Positions 47,040 through 58,124 of a DNA stretch of 64,000 nucleotides are shown here, piece by piece. A program made the translations under genes and the position numbers. The notes beneath the pieces were generated by a model that saw nothing but the letters and a program-made list of their open reading frames with translations, made no database searches and was not told where the DNA came from. Origin of the DNA: Camellia lanceoleosa (lineage: Eukaryota; Streptophyta; Magnoliopsida; Ericales; Theaceae); contig CM045761.1 of the NCBI GenBank assembly GCA_025200525.1, forward strand, positions 96,200,182 to 96,264,181, in the 5' to 3' direction. Within the stretch, counting starts at the first letter, position 1; each line of letters starts with the position of its first letter.

Positions 47040-47984
47040 TCTAGAATTGCTATGATTTACCTCGGGTTGGCTTCAATTCCGCGATGGTTAATGATGTAGC
47101 CAAGGAATTTGCCGGATCTGATGTCGAATGCGCACTTTGAGGCGTTCAGTTTCATTTTGTACTTTCAAAGAATGCTGAATGTCTCTGCCGAATCGGCTAG
47201 ATGGGTATGCTTTTCCTTGGATTTGACCACCATATCGTCGATGTATACTTCTATGGTACGGCCGAGTTGTTCCTTGAACATGGTAGTCACTAGTCTTTGG
47301 CAAGTTGCCCTTGTATTCTTTAGCCCAAAAGGCATGACCTTGTAGCAATAGGTTCATTTTGGGGCGAGGAATGCAGTTTTTTTCTTGGTCCTCCAGATGC
47401 ATGGCAGTTTGATGGTAGCCTCTGTAGGCGTCCAAGAAACTCATGCGTTGATGATGTGCCGTTGCATCTATGAGTTGATTTATTCTAGAGAGGGGAAAAC
47501 AGTCCTTGGGACAAGCTTTGTTTAAGTTCGTGAAATCCACACAAACACGCCAAGATCCATTCTTCTTCTTTACAACCACGCTATTAGACAACCATGTAGG
47601 ATAGGTTACTTCGCGAATTGCCCCGGCATCAAGTAATCGATCAACTTCTTCAACAACGGCTGAAGTATGCTACACGGCTGACCGCCAATTTCTTTGAATA
47701 ATTGGGTTACATTTTGGATCAACGTTTAAGCAGTGCTAGGCCGCAAATGGATCAACCCCTGGCATCTCGTATGGTGACCATGCAAACACATCAAGGTTGT
47801 CGAGTAAGAAGGATACAAGCTCTTGCCTTTCAACTTCGTTCAGGGAAGTGCCGATCATGAAGAACTTGTCAGGATTCCTGTTAATTTCTACCCGAACCAA
47901 GGCTTTGGTTGCTTTTTCACTCGAGGTCTTCCCAATGTCCTCAAGGCTCTCCCGATCTAGTACCTTAATTGAATTCACTTTCAT
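47040..47984 (-). pseudogene. Element C reverse transcriptase
   Basis: A spacer ending FAWSPYEMPGVDPF precedes RT. Motifs are SNSVVVKKKNGSWRVCVD, LNKACPKDCFPLSRINQLI and MSFLDAYRGYHQ. In the T-run at 47376-47383 (plus strand) one extra base compared with element B shifts the frame before the PFGL and YIDDM motifs, which remain readable in another frame. Stops near 47735 and 47670 separate the N-terminal part. It is inactive because of the frameshift. Confidence 0.85.
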
Positions 47985-48041
47985 CTCTTTTGGTTTCTTT
48001 GCAGCAACAAGATAGCATGCCTGTGCCGATTTCTAAGAACC

Positions 48042-48720
48042 TCAAATTTGTTCAATACCGTACTCAGTCGGAAAACGAAGTAGTTGATGGTAGGTGCTCA
48101 ACACGGCTTGCATGGTATGCAACCAAGTTCTTCCCATGATGAGATTATATGGCGAAGGAAGTTTGACAACCAGAAATTCGACATCTACTGATCTGGTGCC
48201 CGCCTGAACTAGTAGTGTGATTTTGCCCAAAGGATACTCCGAGTTAGCATTAAAGCCGAATAATAGATAATCAGCCGGAGATAGATCCGAGTTAGTGAAG
48301 TCGAGTTTAACAAAAGTTTTGTAATACATTACTTCTGAAATACTTCCCTCATCAATGAGAACACGTTCAATGGTGAAATTGTTCACGCGTAGCTCGATGA
48401 CGAGGGGATCAGTGTGTGGGAGAGTCACTTCAACTAAGTCAGTGTCATCGAAACTAATCCTCCCAGTTTCATAGGGCTGTTTTGCTGGCGTGATTGGCCT
48501 ATGTGGGCTAGACTGCAACTGAATTGTATGCACCTTGGATGACTTCGGCAAGCTGTATATCATATGAATTACACCAAGTGGAGGCAAATCTGGCCATAAG
48601 GCTACTATGTTTGATGAATTGTTCTTTTGGACATGTTGCACAAGCCGGCCGTCTTGCACCAACTCCTCCAGGTGATTCTTCAGTGCATAACAACTATCGG
48701 TGTCATGACTGTGGTCTTTG
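48042..48720 (-). pseudogene. Element C protease region
   Basis: The frame continues from gag without a stop. VLIDEGSISEVMYYKTFVKL is the aspartic protease site. GKITLLVQAGTRSVDVEFLV and SPYNLIMGRTWLHTMQAVL follow. A stop at about 48039 ends the open segment. This is the longest open gag-protease stretch in the window (48042-48992). Confidence 0.82.
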
Positions 48721-50087
48721 TGATACTCATACCGTTTATCCCGTCTCCTTGTATCGAGAGGTCCCATCATCTTGGGCGGCCACTTAAAGAACGGAAGGTG
48801 TTGAACATTTGACAAAATCTTACTGATCGGCTCTGTTAACTTCGTGTATTTCTTGTCTGAGCGCCTTGTGCGCCTGCTCTTTACTTGATATTGTTCATTC
48901 ACTCGATGTGAACATTGGTCATTTGATCGGCGCGAGTGACACCTTTTGTCTTGTTTAGTCCGATTTTGTAGTTCGGGGCTCCTTGATGGCACGACGCTTA
49001 TCGGCTGAACGATTCCAGGCGAAGCCGTCTTATCGGCTTTCTACCTGGCTTTGACCTGCAGGGCATCGTCTTCCACTTTGTAATATTCTTCGACTTTCTT
49101 CATTAACGCCCAGACTATTTTGGGGGGCCGTCTGGTCAATGAACCGCGGAGGGGACTATTTGGATGCAATCCGATCTTAAAGGCGGTGATAGCCATGGAG
49201 TCATTGCAGGTATCATCTACTAGATTAAAGCAATCCCAATAACATGCCAAATATTCACGAAGGGTTTCTTCTAGTTTAATTTGCATTGCCCAGAGAGAAT
49301 CGGCTTGTTTTGGCTGGATCTCATTGGTGATGAATCTTGCCCTGAAGGACTTTTGGAGTTGATGGAAGCTCTTAATTGATGCCGACTCCAGTTTATAGTA
49401 CCATCTGGCGGCCAGTGGTCTCAGACTGCTTGGAAATATTTGACACATGAGGGCTTCATCGTCAGTATGAAGTGTCATCGCTTTTTTATAATAATGAATA
49501 TGATTAGTGGGGTCCAATTTTCTGTCGTACAGGGTGAATGACGGTGCTTTGAACTTCTTGGGTAGCACTGCCCTTGCAATTCGTCGCACAAAAAGGTTGT
49601 GCTTATCTTCCTCATCCGAATAATCACTCCTCCCTCGCTTGTGCCATACATACGGACCTTCTTTAGATGAGCTGGATACATCAACTCGTCTTTTCTTTCT
49701 GGGTTCCAGGGATGGTGAGTCAGAATCACTGTCATTATCGCATTTATGAAGTTGACGTCATCGACCATCCTTCTTTCCTGAAGGTCGACCCCAGTCTTGG
49801 CATGTGGCCTGTTGGGATTTCTCCACCTCCAAGGTCAAATCCTGGTGCAAGCGCTCGTTTTTAGCCATCATGTTCTACAGCCGCTGTTCATTTTGCTTTG
49901 CTTGATCCATAATTATCTGCATTGTCTCATGCACTGATGTCGAGGATGAGGTCTGGGCTACTAAATCGAAGCTCAAGACCTGTCGTGCGGTGATATTCTC
50001 CGGTCCAAGCATGTTTCTTGGAGTGACGTCATCTCTTGGCGTAATTTCGTCAGCGACTACTGGAGGATCTTTTGTTACACCCACCAT
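48720..50087 (-). pseudogene. Element C gag
   Basis: The start is ATG at 50087 (MVGVTKDPPVVADEITPRDD). RRIARAVLPKKFKAPSFTLY near 49589-49530 begins the core. FPSSLRPLAARWYYKLESAS and FHQLQKSFRARFI are the conserved retrotransposon gag block. The knuckle region reads YEYHKDHSHDTDSCYALKNH, with the first Cys changed to Tyr and a Gly to Ser. Breaks near 49870, 49470 and 49040 divide it. Confidence 0.82.
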
Positions 50088-50103
50088 GGATGTGCTTGAG
50101 TAT

Positions 50104-50120
50104 TCCCACAGATGGTGCCA
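50104..50120 (-). other. Element C primer-binding site
   Basis: The minus strand reads TGGCACCATCTGTGGGA two bases inside the 5' LTR, matching element B apart from one base. Confidence 0.72.
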
Positions 50121-50122
50121 AT

Positions 50123-50562
50123 TGTGGAAATATGTTTTGGAAATACTCTTAGATCCTATAGGACGTTTCTAATCCTCTGATTGCCACCTAAAAAAGGATG
50201 AACATTCCGGTTGGGGGTGCCGGAATTAGCAATCTGACGAACAAGTTAGTATATGCTCTCTAGTTTGCTTCTGTCTCAAGTTTATTTAATCTATTCTCAC
50301 ATACCTTTCTTTGGTTGATGTTCCTCTTATTTATACTAGTCTCTGGTCCCAGGGGTCGGGCCCACTTTTAATCTAGCGCCCAATTGCTTATTCGGCCCTT
50401 CTGTTATATGCCAATTTCCATTCAGCTTCTTGTACAGCTGATTGCATGGCCGATTTAAATATTTGGCTTCAGGACCCCCCAGGACAGAGCCAAATAGTAT
50501 CTGTCTTGATTTCCTTCAAAAGGATTTGGCTTTCCTTAATATAAATTTATTCGGCTCCTACA
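50123..50562 (-). repeat. Element C 5' LTR (440 bp)
   Basis: On the plus strand it runs from TGTGGAAATA to GCTCCTACA and is followed by the GGAAC duplication. A TATAAATAA promoter word lies at 50327-50335 on the minus strand. Confidence 0.9.
50327..50335 (-). promoter_or_regulatory. TATA box of element C LTR
   Basis: The minus strand reads TATAAATAA at the same LTR position as the element B TATA box. Confidence 0.6.
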
Positions 50563-50567
50563 GGAAC

Positions 50568-51041
50568 GGTTCAATTGTCCAGTTTCTGCTCGGTTGGTTA
50601 ACTGAGGACGATCATGTAATTATGCAAATGGTGTGCAACTAGGGAGATGGATTGCTCGGTCTAGTTGTCGGTCTATAAGTTGGAATGCTTCGTATAGGCT
50701 TAAATGGTCAGGGTGTTAAAGAATGGGTATTATCCTTTAGAAAGACGATTTCTAGTAGGATTCTATGAATAGGAGTTAGAGTCCTACTAAGATTCTACCA
50801 TGTGGAACACATAAAAGCTCACAATTAACCTAGATCGAGGTAATGCAACTTTGACTCTAGAATTTACAGAGCTTTCCCCATATTGATCTTGAGTACTTAC
50901 TTAAGCATTAGAGGGTTTTTTTGACATACACTCACCAATAAGCTCACTTGAGTTGTGAACGTAGGTCTTACGACACCGTTTGGAAGAGTTCGAGCTTGAT
51001 TACAAGGAGTACGCATGCGACGAATATTTTGTGCTCGCATA
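50568..51041 (+). repeat. Element F left LTR, last part
   Basis: It aligns with 53947-54855 apart from the AT-rich MITE there. Shared words include gcaactaggga, tggattgctcggtc and gaatattttgtg. It ends TCGCATA before the primer-binding site. Confidence 0.85.
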
Positions 51042-51043
51042 AT

Positions 51044-53695
51044 TGGTGCCTTCAATGGGAACACCCTATAAAAATTTGGTTGCTCGGTCAAGCCGCTGTC
51101 GTTGAAAAAGCCCGTGATCAAGCCCTTGTCAAGTTAAAGGGTTTGAGGAAGTTATCTTTTCTTGTTGCTGGGAGCCGATTAGAAGGTTCTTGATTCTTCT
51201 TTACTTGGTCATCTCTTCTTCTTTGGTCACACGAATGAAGGGACTGTCAAGCAAACTTGGATCTGGTGGAGGCGAAGGCTCAGACAAGAAATCAGATACT
51301 TTGCTTTTGTCTGTTGCACATTATTTGTAGCTCTGTTCATAATCTAGTAGATCGTGGCAATCATGATGTCTATGTTTTAAAACGGTTCAGATGGTGTCTT
51401 GGTTAGCTTGCACAACAACATATAAGAGTTTTAGAGACCAAATGTTTTGGTCTCTAAAGTGAAAATTTTGTTGCAATACACATTTAGAGACCAATTTCCA
51501 TCGTCACGAGAATAGTCACTAAAAGTTGTCCTGAAAAGTAAAAAACAAGGCTCTTAGTGACAAAAATTTGAAAATGTCACTAATAAATAGACTTTTAGGC
51601 ACAAAATAATTTGGTTTCAAAATGGTTTATTTTTTGAGATAAAAAATTTGGTTCCAAAAGGATAAAATTCATCACTAATGTCCAATTTTCATTTGCTAAA
51701 AATATAATAACGACACTTTTCACAACAAAAATATTTGGTCCCCGAAAAATAATTTTGTCCTCTAAAATCTTAATTTTTTGTAATGTTGAGAGTAGTTGGC
51801 TTTCAAATGATCATAGTCTGTAGAAGAAAAAATAAAGAATGGTTAGCCTGACTGAAGGGAATTGCTTCAAAAGTATAAAATCGGGCAAAAATAGGTTACT
51901 TGTTGTTCCTCTGTTGCAATTTATGTACTAACCGGGCAAGTTGGCCTCTAAGTCCTCATAATTGCTAGAGCCCCAAAGGAAGTCATCGTTGTGTAAGCCT
52001 TTGTCTGAACATGCTTTTACTAGTTGTTTTTGATTTCTCCTTATTTTTAAATAAAAGCAATAGCCATCACCAGTTTGGCCCAAGGAATATTGGTGTTATA
52101 TCTTGGCTAGCCCAATATTTAAGTTTAATCTATGATTTAGCTCGGCTACGCCATTGACTATTCTATAGGTGTTTGTGGAGACTTGTGTGGGGCAAAGTCT
52201 TGTTTGTCTTAGGAATTCACACATCAAGGGTTGGACTGGGAAACGATGTCCTCCCTTAACAATAGAGAGCACGGTGGAGGGGCAAAATCCTTCCCAACCC
52301 CATGTAAGGGTGTGTTCCCTAGCTAACTTAAGATTAACGTCATCTGAAATGTTGTAGTCAGCTCAGAACTTGGTTATGGCCCTTAGAGAGCTTATCGTGA
52401 AGCAATAATGACCCATAGAGCTTAGCTTAATTTGGGAAATAACTTAGCAAAGGCCTAGTGCGCTTTTTTTTTTTTTGTCGGCTGTGCTATGCGGCCTAGG
52501 TTTGTGTGTCGTCGGCTCAGTCTCTGAGAGCTGCTCAGCGACACTATTGGTGTGCCTGGTCAAACCTAGTTCAGAGTCTACACGATTGAAAATTAAAATG
52601 GGTTATGTTCATGCCTTGACTTGTCAAGTGAGTTTGGGTGATTAAGTTTGGTTACGTTGGCGGGCCAATTTTTGTTCGGCTAAGTCAGAGTTATATCTCA
52701 CCTCGATTGAATTAGAGACCTTTTAGCTCGGTCAAAGCATGGTGCAAAAATTAAAATTTTGTCCAGTTTTTGAGCATGTTACATTAATGGAGTTTTGCTC
52801 GGTCCTAGCTCGGCTGTTGAACATGGTTCAACAATGGGTTTGAGCTCAGCTAGTGCAACAGATCAAGAACCCTATTTTTGCCTAGTTTGTGTCAAAGTTG
52901 AGATCAAAATTGGGGGTTTTGCCTGGTTTTAGCTAGATTTCTTGTTGTTCAACCCAGAATTCGAGTTCTTTGGGAGAAATGGGATATTAGGTGGATTTCT
53001 AGTCTTGATTAGGGTTTAAACACTTACTATGTTGATTGATGTTTACAAATCAGCGCTTAAAGCAAGTGTTTAGCAAGACTTAGGAGTTTACAGTTCAAGA
53101 CCACAAAGAACATGAAGAACATGGACATGGAAAATAAGAACACAGATTAAAACTCACTTTTTACTGCTTCAAATGGACTTCCAATTAGACCAAAGTGTTC
53201 TTGAGGCAACGACGGTCCAAGTGATACAAGAAAGCTAGAGAAAAATGGCTAAGGAAATCTAGAAATGGTTTTTCTCTGGGTTTTACTCTGGAGAGGAAGA
53301 TGAATAGTGAAGAAGATGAAATGGGCAAGAAGCATATATATATATATGGATTTGAAATTTCAATAGGGAGACGCACCATCACTTCACATTTGAAAGTTAT
53401 GTCGTCCAGCCGTCATTAGAGCACAAAACCTAAGAATGTGTGCCACGTGTCCCTGAAGGTGATGTGTGTTAGAGCATTGTGTGATAGAGCATCTCAGAAG
53501 TCGAAGTGAAAGGCAGACCGGGCAAAATCGGAGTGGAGTGCAGTGCAGCACATGCGTCGTCGAGCGGAGTTTAATGGTGGAAGGATAGTTAGCTGAGCAA
53601 ACACGAATGAGAGCCTTGCGTATCCAAACTGGAGTTTAGCTCGATGAAAAGTAATTGCAGTTATGCTTTCTCTATAAATAGAACTAAGGGACAAC
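51044..53695 (+). other. Element F non-coding interior
   Basis: It starts with the primer-binding site TGGTGCCTTCAATGGGA. No gag, RT or integrase motif is found in any frame. It contains the CACTA MITE copy 2, and short lineage words such as gctcggtc recur. It ends with a purine-rich tract before the right LTR. Confidence 0.7.
51411..51785. mobile_element. CACTA-type MITE, copy 2 (375 bp), TSD TTG
   Basis: It is homologous to 13479-13868 but in the opposite orientation. It begins CACAACAACATATAAGAG and ends with the inverse of CATTACAAAAAATTAAGA, so both termini carry changes from CACTA. TTG flanks both sides (51408-51410 and 51786-51788). No coding sequence is present. Confidence 0.88.
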
Positions 53696-54855
53696 TGGGA
53701 AGGTAATTTCTACCAAACCAATGGGCCAATCTGACGTCAATATGGACTTCAGGATTAGGCTGGACAAACAGCGTGTCATGGGCTTTGACTGGCCTAGTTA
53801 ACTTGTTGACTGGGCAGAATTGGCCTTAAGGCGCTAGCCAGACAGAAGGATCCAATTGTATGGAACATGGACTTCGGCAGGACTAACATGAAGCTTGACC
53901 AGTAAGGTTGTCCTAACCTTAAAGTGAATCGGACAAACTTAGAACGGTTCGACTGGCCGGTTTTTGCTCAATTGGTTAACTGAGGATGATCAATGTAGTT
54001 ATGCAAATAGTGTGCAACTAGGGAAATGGATTGCTCGGTCCAGTTGCTGGTCTAGAAATTGGAATGCTTTGTGTAGGCTTAAATGGATAGGGTGTTAAAA
54101 GATGGGCATTATCCTTCACGAAGATGATTCCTAGTAGGATTCTACGTATAGGAATTAGAGTCCCACTCACTCTGTTTCATTTTAATTTTCAGAATTTATT
54201 TTTCAAAAAATTTTACTTTTTCGTTTTTCATATTTTTTTTATTTTCACTAAAATTTTTAAATATTTTAAGCAATTTTTTTTATAAAATTTTTTAGACACA
54301 CTTACCATAAATACACTTAAAAAGTATAATATTTGTGAAAAAAATCTTTAAAAAATTCACTAAATATTAAAAATACAAAAAATATATATATAAAAATTCA
54401 GTACATTTTTTTGTGTTTTTGTATATTTATTAATTTTTAAAATTTTTTTTTTACAAGTATTTTACTATTTAGATACATTTAAGTAAGGTGCATCTAAAAA
54501 AAATATAAAAATTAATTAAAATTTTAAAAATATTCACTAAAAACAAAAAATACGAAAAACAAAAAACTCAATTTCCAAAAAACTAAATTCAGAAAACTGA
54601 AACAAAACATACTGATTAATATTCTACCATGTGAAACATATAAAAGCTCATAGGTAACCTTGATCAAGGTAATGCAACTTTGACTCTTGAATTTGTTTTC
54701 CCCATAATGATCTTGAGTACTAATTTAGGCATCGGCGGGATTTTTCGGTACACACCTGCTAGTAAGCTTGTGAATGTAGGTCTTATGACACCGTTTGAGG
54801 AGTTCAAGCTTGATCACAAGAAATACATGTGTAATGAATATTTTGTGTTCGCACA
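53696..54855 (+). repeat. Element F right LTR with MITE insert
   Basis: It starts TGGGAAGGTAATTTC and ends TTCGCACA. Its native length is ~720 bp once the AT-rich insert at 54168-54610 is removed, matching the reassembled left LTR. Confidence 0.83.
54168..54610. mobile_element. AT-rich MITE with ~70-bp imperfect inverted repeats
   Basis: It begins CACTCTGTTTCATTTTAATT and ends with the inverse of ATGTTTTGTTTCAGTTTTCT. The ACT triplet borders both ends (54165-54167 and 54611-54613). The left LTR of element F lacks it, which proves an insertion. The superfamily is uncertain: a 3-bp TSD would suit PIF/Harbinger or CACTA. Confidence 0.7.
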
Positions 54856-55189
54856 AATTGACTTTTAACAAAAGTGCATTTTGTTAAGACTCATTGTAAT
54901 ATTGAAAACATTTCTCATCTAGTATTATTTTTCAACAAATTCTCACAGAATCCTCACCTTTTAGAACTCACTGCCACTACCATTTGGAATATGTGGAAAA
55001 CATGTAACAAGGTCATTTTAATAATCATGCTTTCCAGTCTGCTAAATTCAAGCATACTACTCGCTTTTACCTAACACAAAATGCTTTTTACAAAACAATT
55101 AAACCAAATTCTTCCACTACCCACATTAAAAGTCATTACATTCAATGGAAACTTCCACCTATTAATTTTGTAAAACTTAATATTGATGG

Positions 55190-55386
55190 TGTAAAATTTC
55201 TGAAAGCTTTTCTGTATATTCCATTCTATCTAAGATTACAATCAGATCTTAGATTATATAGCCCTAAATCATAAACCAAAAAGGAAAATACAAATACAAT
55301 TATGTCTCTAATAGGACTAACACAATCATGCCTCTAATAGGACTCTAATTTGTACAAAACACACAATAATATGTTCTATATTCTCA
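55190..55386 (-). repeat. Copia D 3' LTR (197 bp)
   Basis: Homologous to 58125-58381. On the plus strand it runs from TGTAAAATTTCTG to TATATTCTCA. It lacks the 60-bp duplication and 21-bp terminal extension of the other LTR. A purine-rich tract (minus TTTGAGCGGGGGTC) lies next to it at 55387-55400. Confidence 0.88.
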
Positions 55387-55401
55387 GACCCCCGCTCAAA
55401 C

Positions 55402-55824
55402 TCAAGGTGTTTTAACAGAAAACACTGAGAGTTTGCTAAGAAGAAACTGAAACCGAGTGGTAGTGTGAGTCTTGGTGAAGAAGTCCGCAAGTTGCAAAGC
55501 TGAAGGGATGAAAGGAAGCGAGATAGAGGCAGACTGCAGATGCTGGCGAACAAAGTGACAATCAATCTTAATATGTTTCGTCCGCTCATGAAAGACAATA
55601 TTATGGGCAATCTGAACAGTACTGCGGTTGTCACAATAGAGAGATGTCGGAGAAGACTGAGAGACACCCAAATCAGACAAGAGACAATGAAGCCAAACAA
55701 TCTCAGCAGTGGCATGAACCATAGCACGATACTCAGCTTCGGCAGTAGAGCGAGCAACGACTGATTGTTTCTTACTTTTCCAAGAGATCAAGGAATCTCC
55801 AAGAAACATATAGAAACCAGACAT
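55402..55824 (-). pseudogene. Copia D RNase H
   Basis: Motifs are SGFYMFLGDSLISWKSKKQS, VVARSTAEAEYRAM (Glu), SLYCDNRSTVQIAHNIVFHE (Asp), RTKHIKIDCHFVRQHLQ and LQLADFFTK. This is the standard copia RNase H, which degrades the RNA of the hybrid. The segment is open. An upstream break near 55850 separates it from the DADWAG-type first Asp region. Confidence 0.85.
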
Positions 55825-56020
55825 AGACTTACGATCAGTAACATCACCGGCCTAATCAGAGTCAGCATAAGCCACCAAGTCTAAAGAGGAAGTAGAGGAC
55901 AACAATAAGCCCTGAAAGATGGTACCTTTGAGATAGCGAAGAATGCGAACCAAAGCAGCCCAATGGGTAGAGCGAGGAGCAGAAACGAACTGACTAACTA
56001 CATGAACAACATAAGCAAGA

Positions 56021-57290
56021 TCAGGCGCGAGTGACAGTCAAATAAACTAAACAACCCACAAGCTCGCGATATAATGTGGGATCATCCAGAGGGACATCAT
56101 CAATAGAGTTAAGCTTCACATTAAGCTCAATAGGTGTATCAGAAACCTTAGTATCAGTAAGACCAGCACGATGAATGACTTCATTAGCATACTTGGCCTG
56201 AGATAGAAAATAGCCTTTGGAAGAAGAAGCAACCTCAATACCAAGAAAATACCGTAATGGACCCAGATCCTTCATTTCGAAGGTACGGAAGAGATACTGC
56301 TTGACCTCAGAGATAGCAGAAGAGTCCGAGCCAGTGATGATCATATCATCCACATAGAGTAAGAGAGCAACAAAACCAGCCGAGGTATGTCGCAGAAAGA
56401 AAGCAGAGTCGGAAGCAGAAGGATAAAACCCGAGCTCGGTAACAGCAGTCTGAAATCGATCATACCAAGCACGAGGAGACTGCTTTAGACCATACAAAGC
56501 ACGTCGAAGACGACAAACCTGACCAGAGGGATGGTGAAGAACAGGGGGAGGACGCATGTAAACCTCCTCAGTGAGATGGCCATTAAGAAAAGCATTCTTA
56601 ACATCTATCTGATAAAGAGGCCAATAACGAACAACAGCAACAGAGATCAAAGTACGGACAGTAGTCATTTTAGGCAACAAGAGCAAATGTCTCCTCATAA
56701 TCAATGCCATACTCTTGAGAGAAACCTTTGGCAACCAAACGAGCTTTGTAACGCTTAAGAGAACCATCAGAATGAGTCTTGACTTTGTAGACCCATTTGC
56801 AACCAACCAAGTTCTTATCAACAGGTAAAGGAACCAATTCCCAAGTACTAGTTTTTTGTAAAGCAGATAACTCATCCTCCATAGCTTGAACCCAATGAGG
56901 ATCCTGACAGGCCTTCTTGTAAGACTGAGATTCTAGAAAAGAGTGAATAGCAGACAAAAAGGTACGATAGGAAGCAGAAAAACAAGTATTAGACCAACCC
57001 AACCTGTTTGGAGGATGACGTGCTTGAGAAGGATATCGGTGTGCAGTAGGATCAGAGTCGTCAGAAGTAGAGGGAGCAGCAGCAGGGGTAGAGACAACCA
57101 GTGGAGGAGGAGCCTTGCGACGAGAATAAACTAACAACGAAAGAAGATGAGAAGTTGAAGGAAGAGAAGAAGCCGAAGAAGGAGAAACAGCTAGAGGTAT
57201 AGGAAGAGAAGATTGAACAAGCTCAGTGGGAATAGTGGAGATGTACTCGTCAGACGAGACCTCAGAAAGAAATGGGTCAATGTGAACCAA
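56021..57290 (-). pseudogene. Copia D reverse transcriptase with hinge
   Basis: The hinge (57290-57000) is Ser/Pro-rich and ends AHRYPSQARHPPNR. RT follows: ACQDPHWVQAMEDELSALQK, TWELVPLPVDKNLVGCKWVY, YKARLVAKGFSQEYGIDYEE, then after a frameshift near 56680 IDVKNAFLNGHLTEEVYM, LRRALYGLKQSPRAWYDRFQ, LLYVDDMIITG (intact active site near 56340), and LRYFLGIEVASSSKGYFLSQ. The frame is open for long stretches. Damage consists of a frameshift near 56670-56700 and a break near 56030. Confidence 0.85.
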
Positions 57291-57334
57291 ATCCTCTTTG
57301 GAAACTGGAGCAGTGAAAGGGGGAAGCTGGAAGT

Positions 57335-57490
57335 AAGATCAGAGTCAAGCGGATCACGATGTCTGTAAGGAGAAGCCAATTGATTCTCGAGATCTGAAAA
57401 GATGTGGCGCATGACATATCTCTTCTTAGGACAATGGTACTTCCCATGGCCTTTCTGATGGCAGAAAGCACACTCATTAGAAGCCATAGA
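57335..57490 (-). pseudogene. Copia D residual gag with zinc knuckle
   Basis: ATG at 57486 (MASNECAFCHQKGHGKYHC) gives a C-x2-C-x4-H-x4-C knuckle only 5 residues from the start. Text after it (MRHIFSDLENQLASPYRH) leads straight to the RT hinge. Protease and integrase are missing between them, and no gag body precedes the knuckle. Confidence 0.7.
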
Positions 57491-58124
57491 CATAATAGTA
57501 ATCAGAAAACTGAGAGGTTCAAGTATAATCAAACAAAATAGCCAAACCAAGAGTTTAAGTGTAATACTCAAAATCTGAGGGGGAAAACTAACTTTCTATT
57601 GTAATCTGAGGGGGATGGTTGGGGGCAAATTGTAAATAAAAGCTTTTCTAGGTCAACTAACAACAAAAACAGAACCAGAGAGATCAAATTTATTACAACC
57701 AGAATCTTAACCCAAAGACCCACAAATATTCCCAAGTCAGATGGACGGAACTAGAAGCATCGACCCACAAACATCCCAAGTAGAATCACAAACACAGAGA
57801 GATATTGAAGTCGAGAAGACAACCAGAGGACGAAGTCAAGTGAGAGGGACAAGATAGAGAGATTGCCCTTTGCGAACTGAAGTGAGAAAACCGAGATCCA
57901 GATGAATCGAGAGAGTTCGCGTCTGCAAGATCGAATCTCGATTGCGGAGAGATAGAAAGATTATGAACAACTTTTGGAATTCAAACTCAGATGGGTTGCT
58001 CGAACTCAGATGAGGACTGGAGCCAGCGAACAAGATCAAAACCAGAGATGATTTTGAACCAGAGGGAGAAAATTTCGAACAATCAGAGGTGAGAACTAGG
58101 GTTTCAGTCTCAGCTCTGATATCA

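Larger units (their letters stand above)
37754..50562 (-). mobile_element. Ty3/gypsy Tat-lineage element C, TSD GGAAC
   Basis: LTRs of 441 bp (37754-38194) and 440 bp (50123-50562) bound the element. GGAAC flanks both sides (37749-37753 and 50563-50567). Gene order equals element B: gag, protease, RT, RNase H, second RNase H and integrase on minus, with an antisense gene on plus. Compared with B it lacks the coiled-coil end of antisense gene 1, all of antisense gene 2 and most of the repeat array. It also carries a solo LTR (38273-42012). LTRs differ at roughly 43 positions by hand count. All genes are broken. Confidence 0.92.
34453..54855 (+). mobile_element. Non-autonomous LTR element F (interrupted)
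   Basis: Two homologous LTRs frame it: left 34453-34697 continuing at 37749-37753 and 50568-51041, right 53696-54855. Both start TGRGARGGTAATTTC and end TCGCAYA. A primer-binding site (TGGTGCCTTCAATGGGA, 51044-51060) follows the left LTR, and a purine-rich tract (aactaagggacaac) precedes the right one. Without inserts the element is ~3.7 kb with ~725-bp LTRs and ~2.3 kb of non-coding interior. No gag-pol gene is seen, so it would need proteins from a partner element, like LARD-type elements. It carries five inserts: solo LTR E, element C (with another solo LTR inside), a CACTA MITE and an AT-rich MITE. A TSD was not identified. Confidence 0.8.

Noticed and set aside
34446..54860. Target duplication for element F
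   Set aside because: Candidates taatg and aattg beside the LTR ends do not match, so no TSD is claimed.
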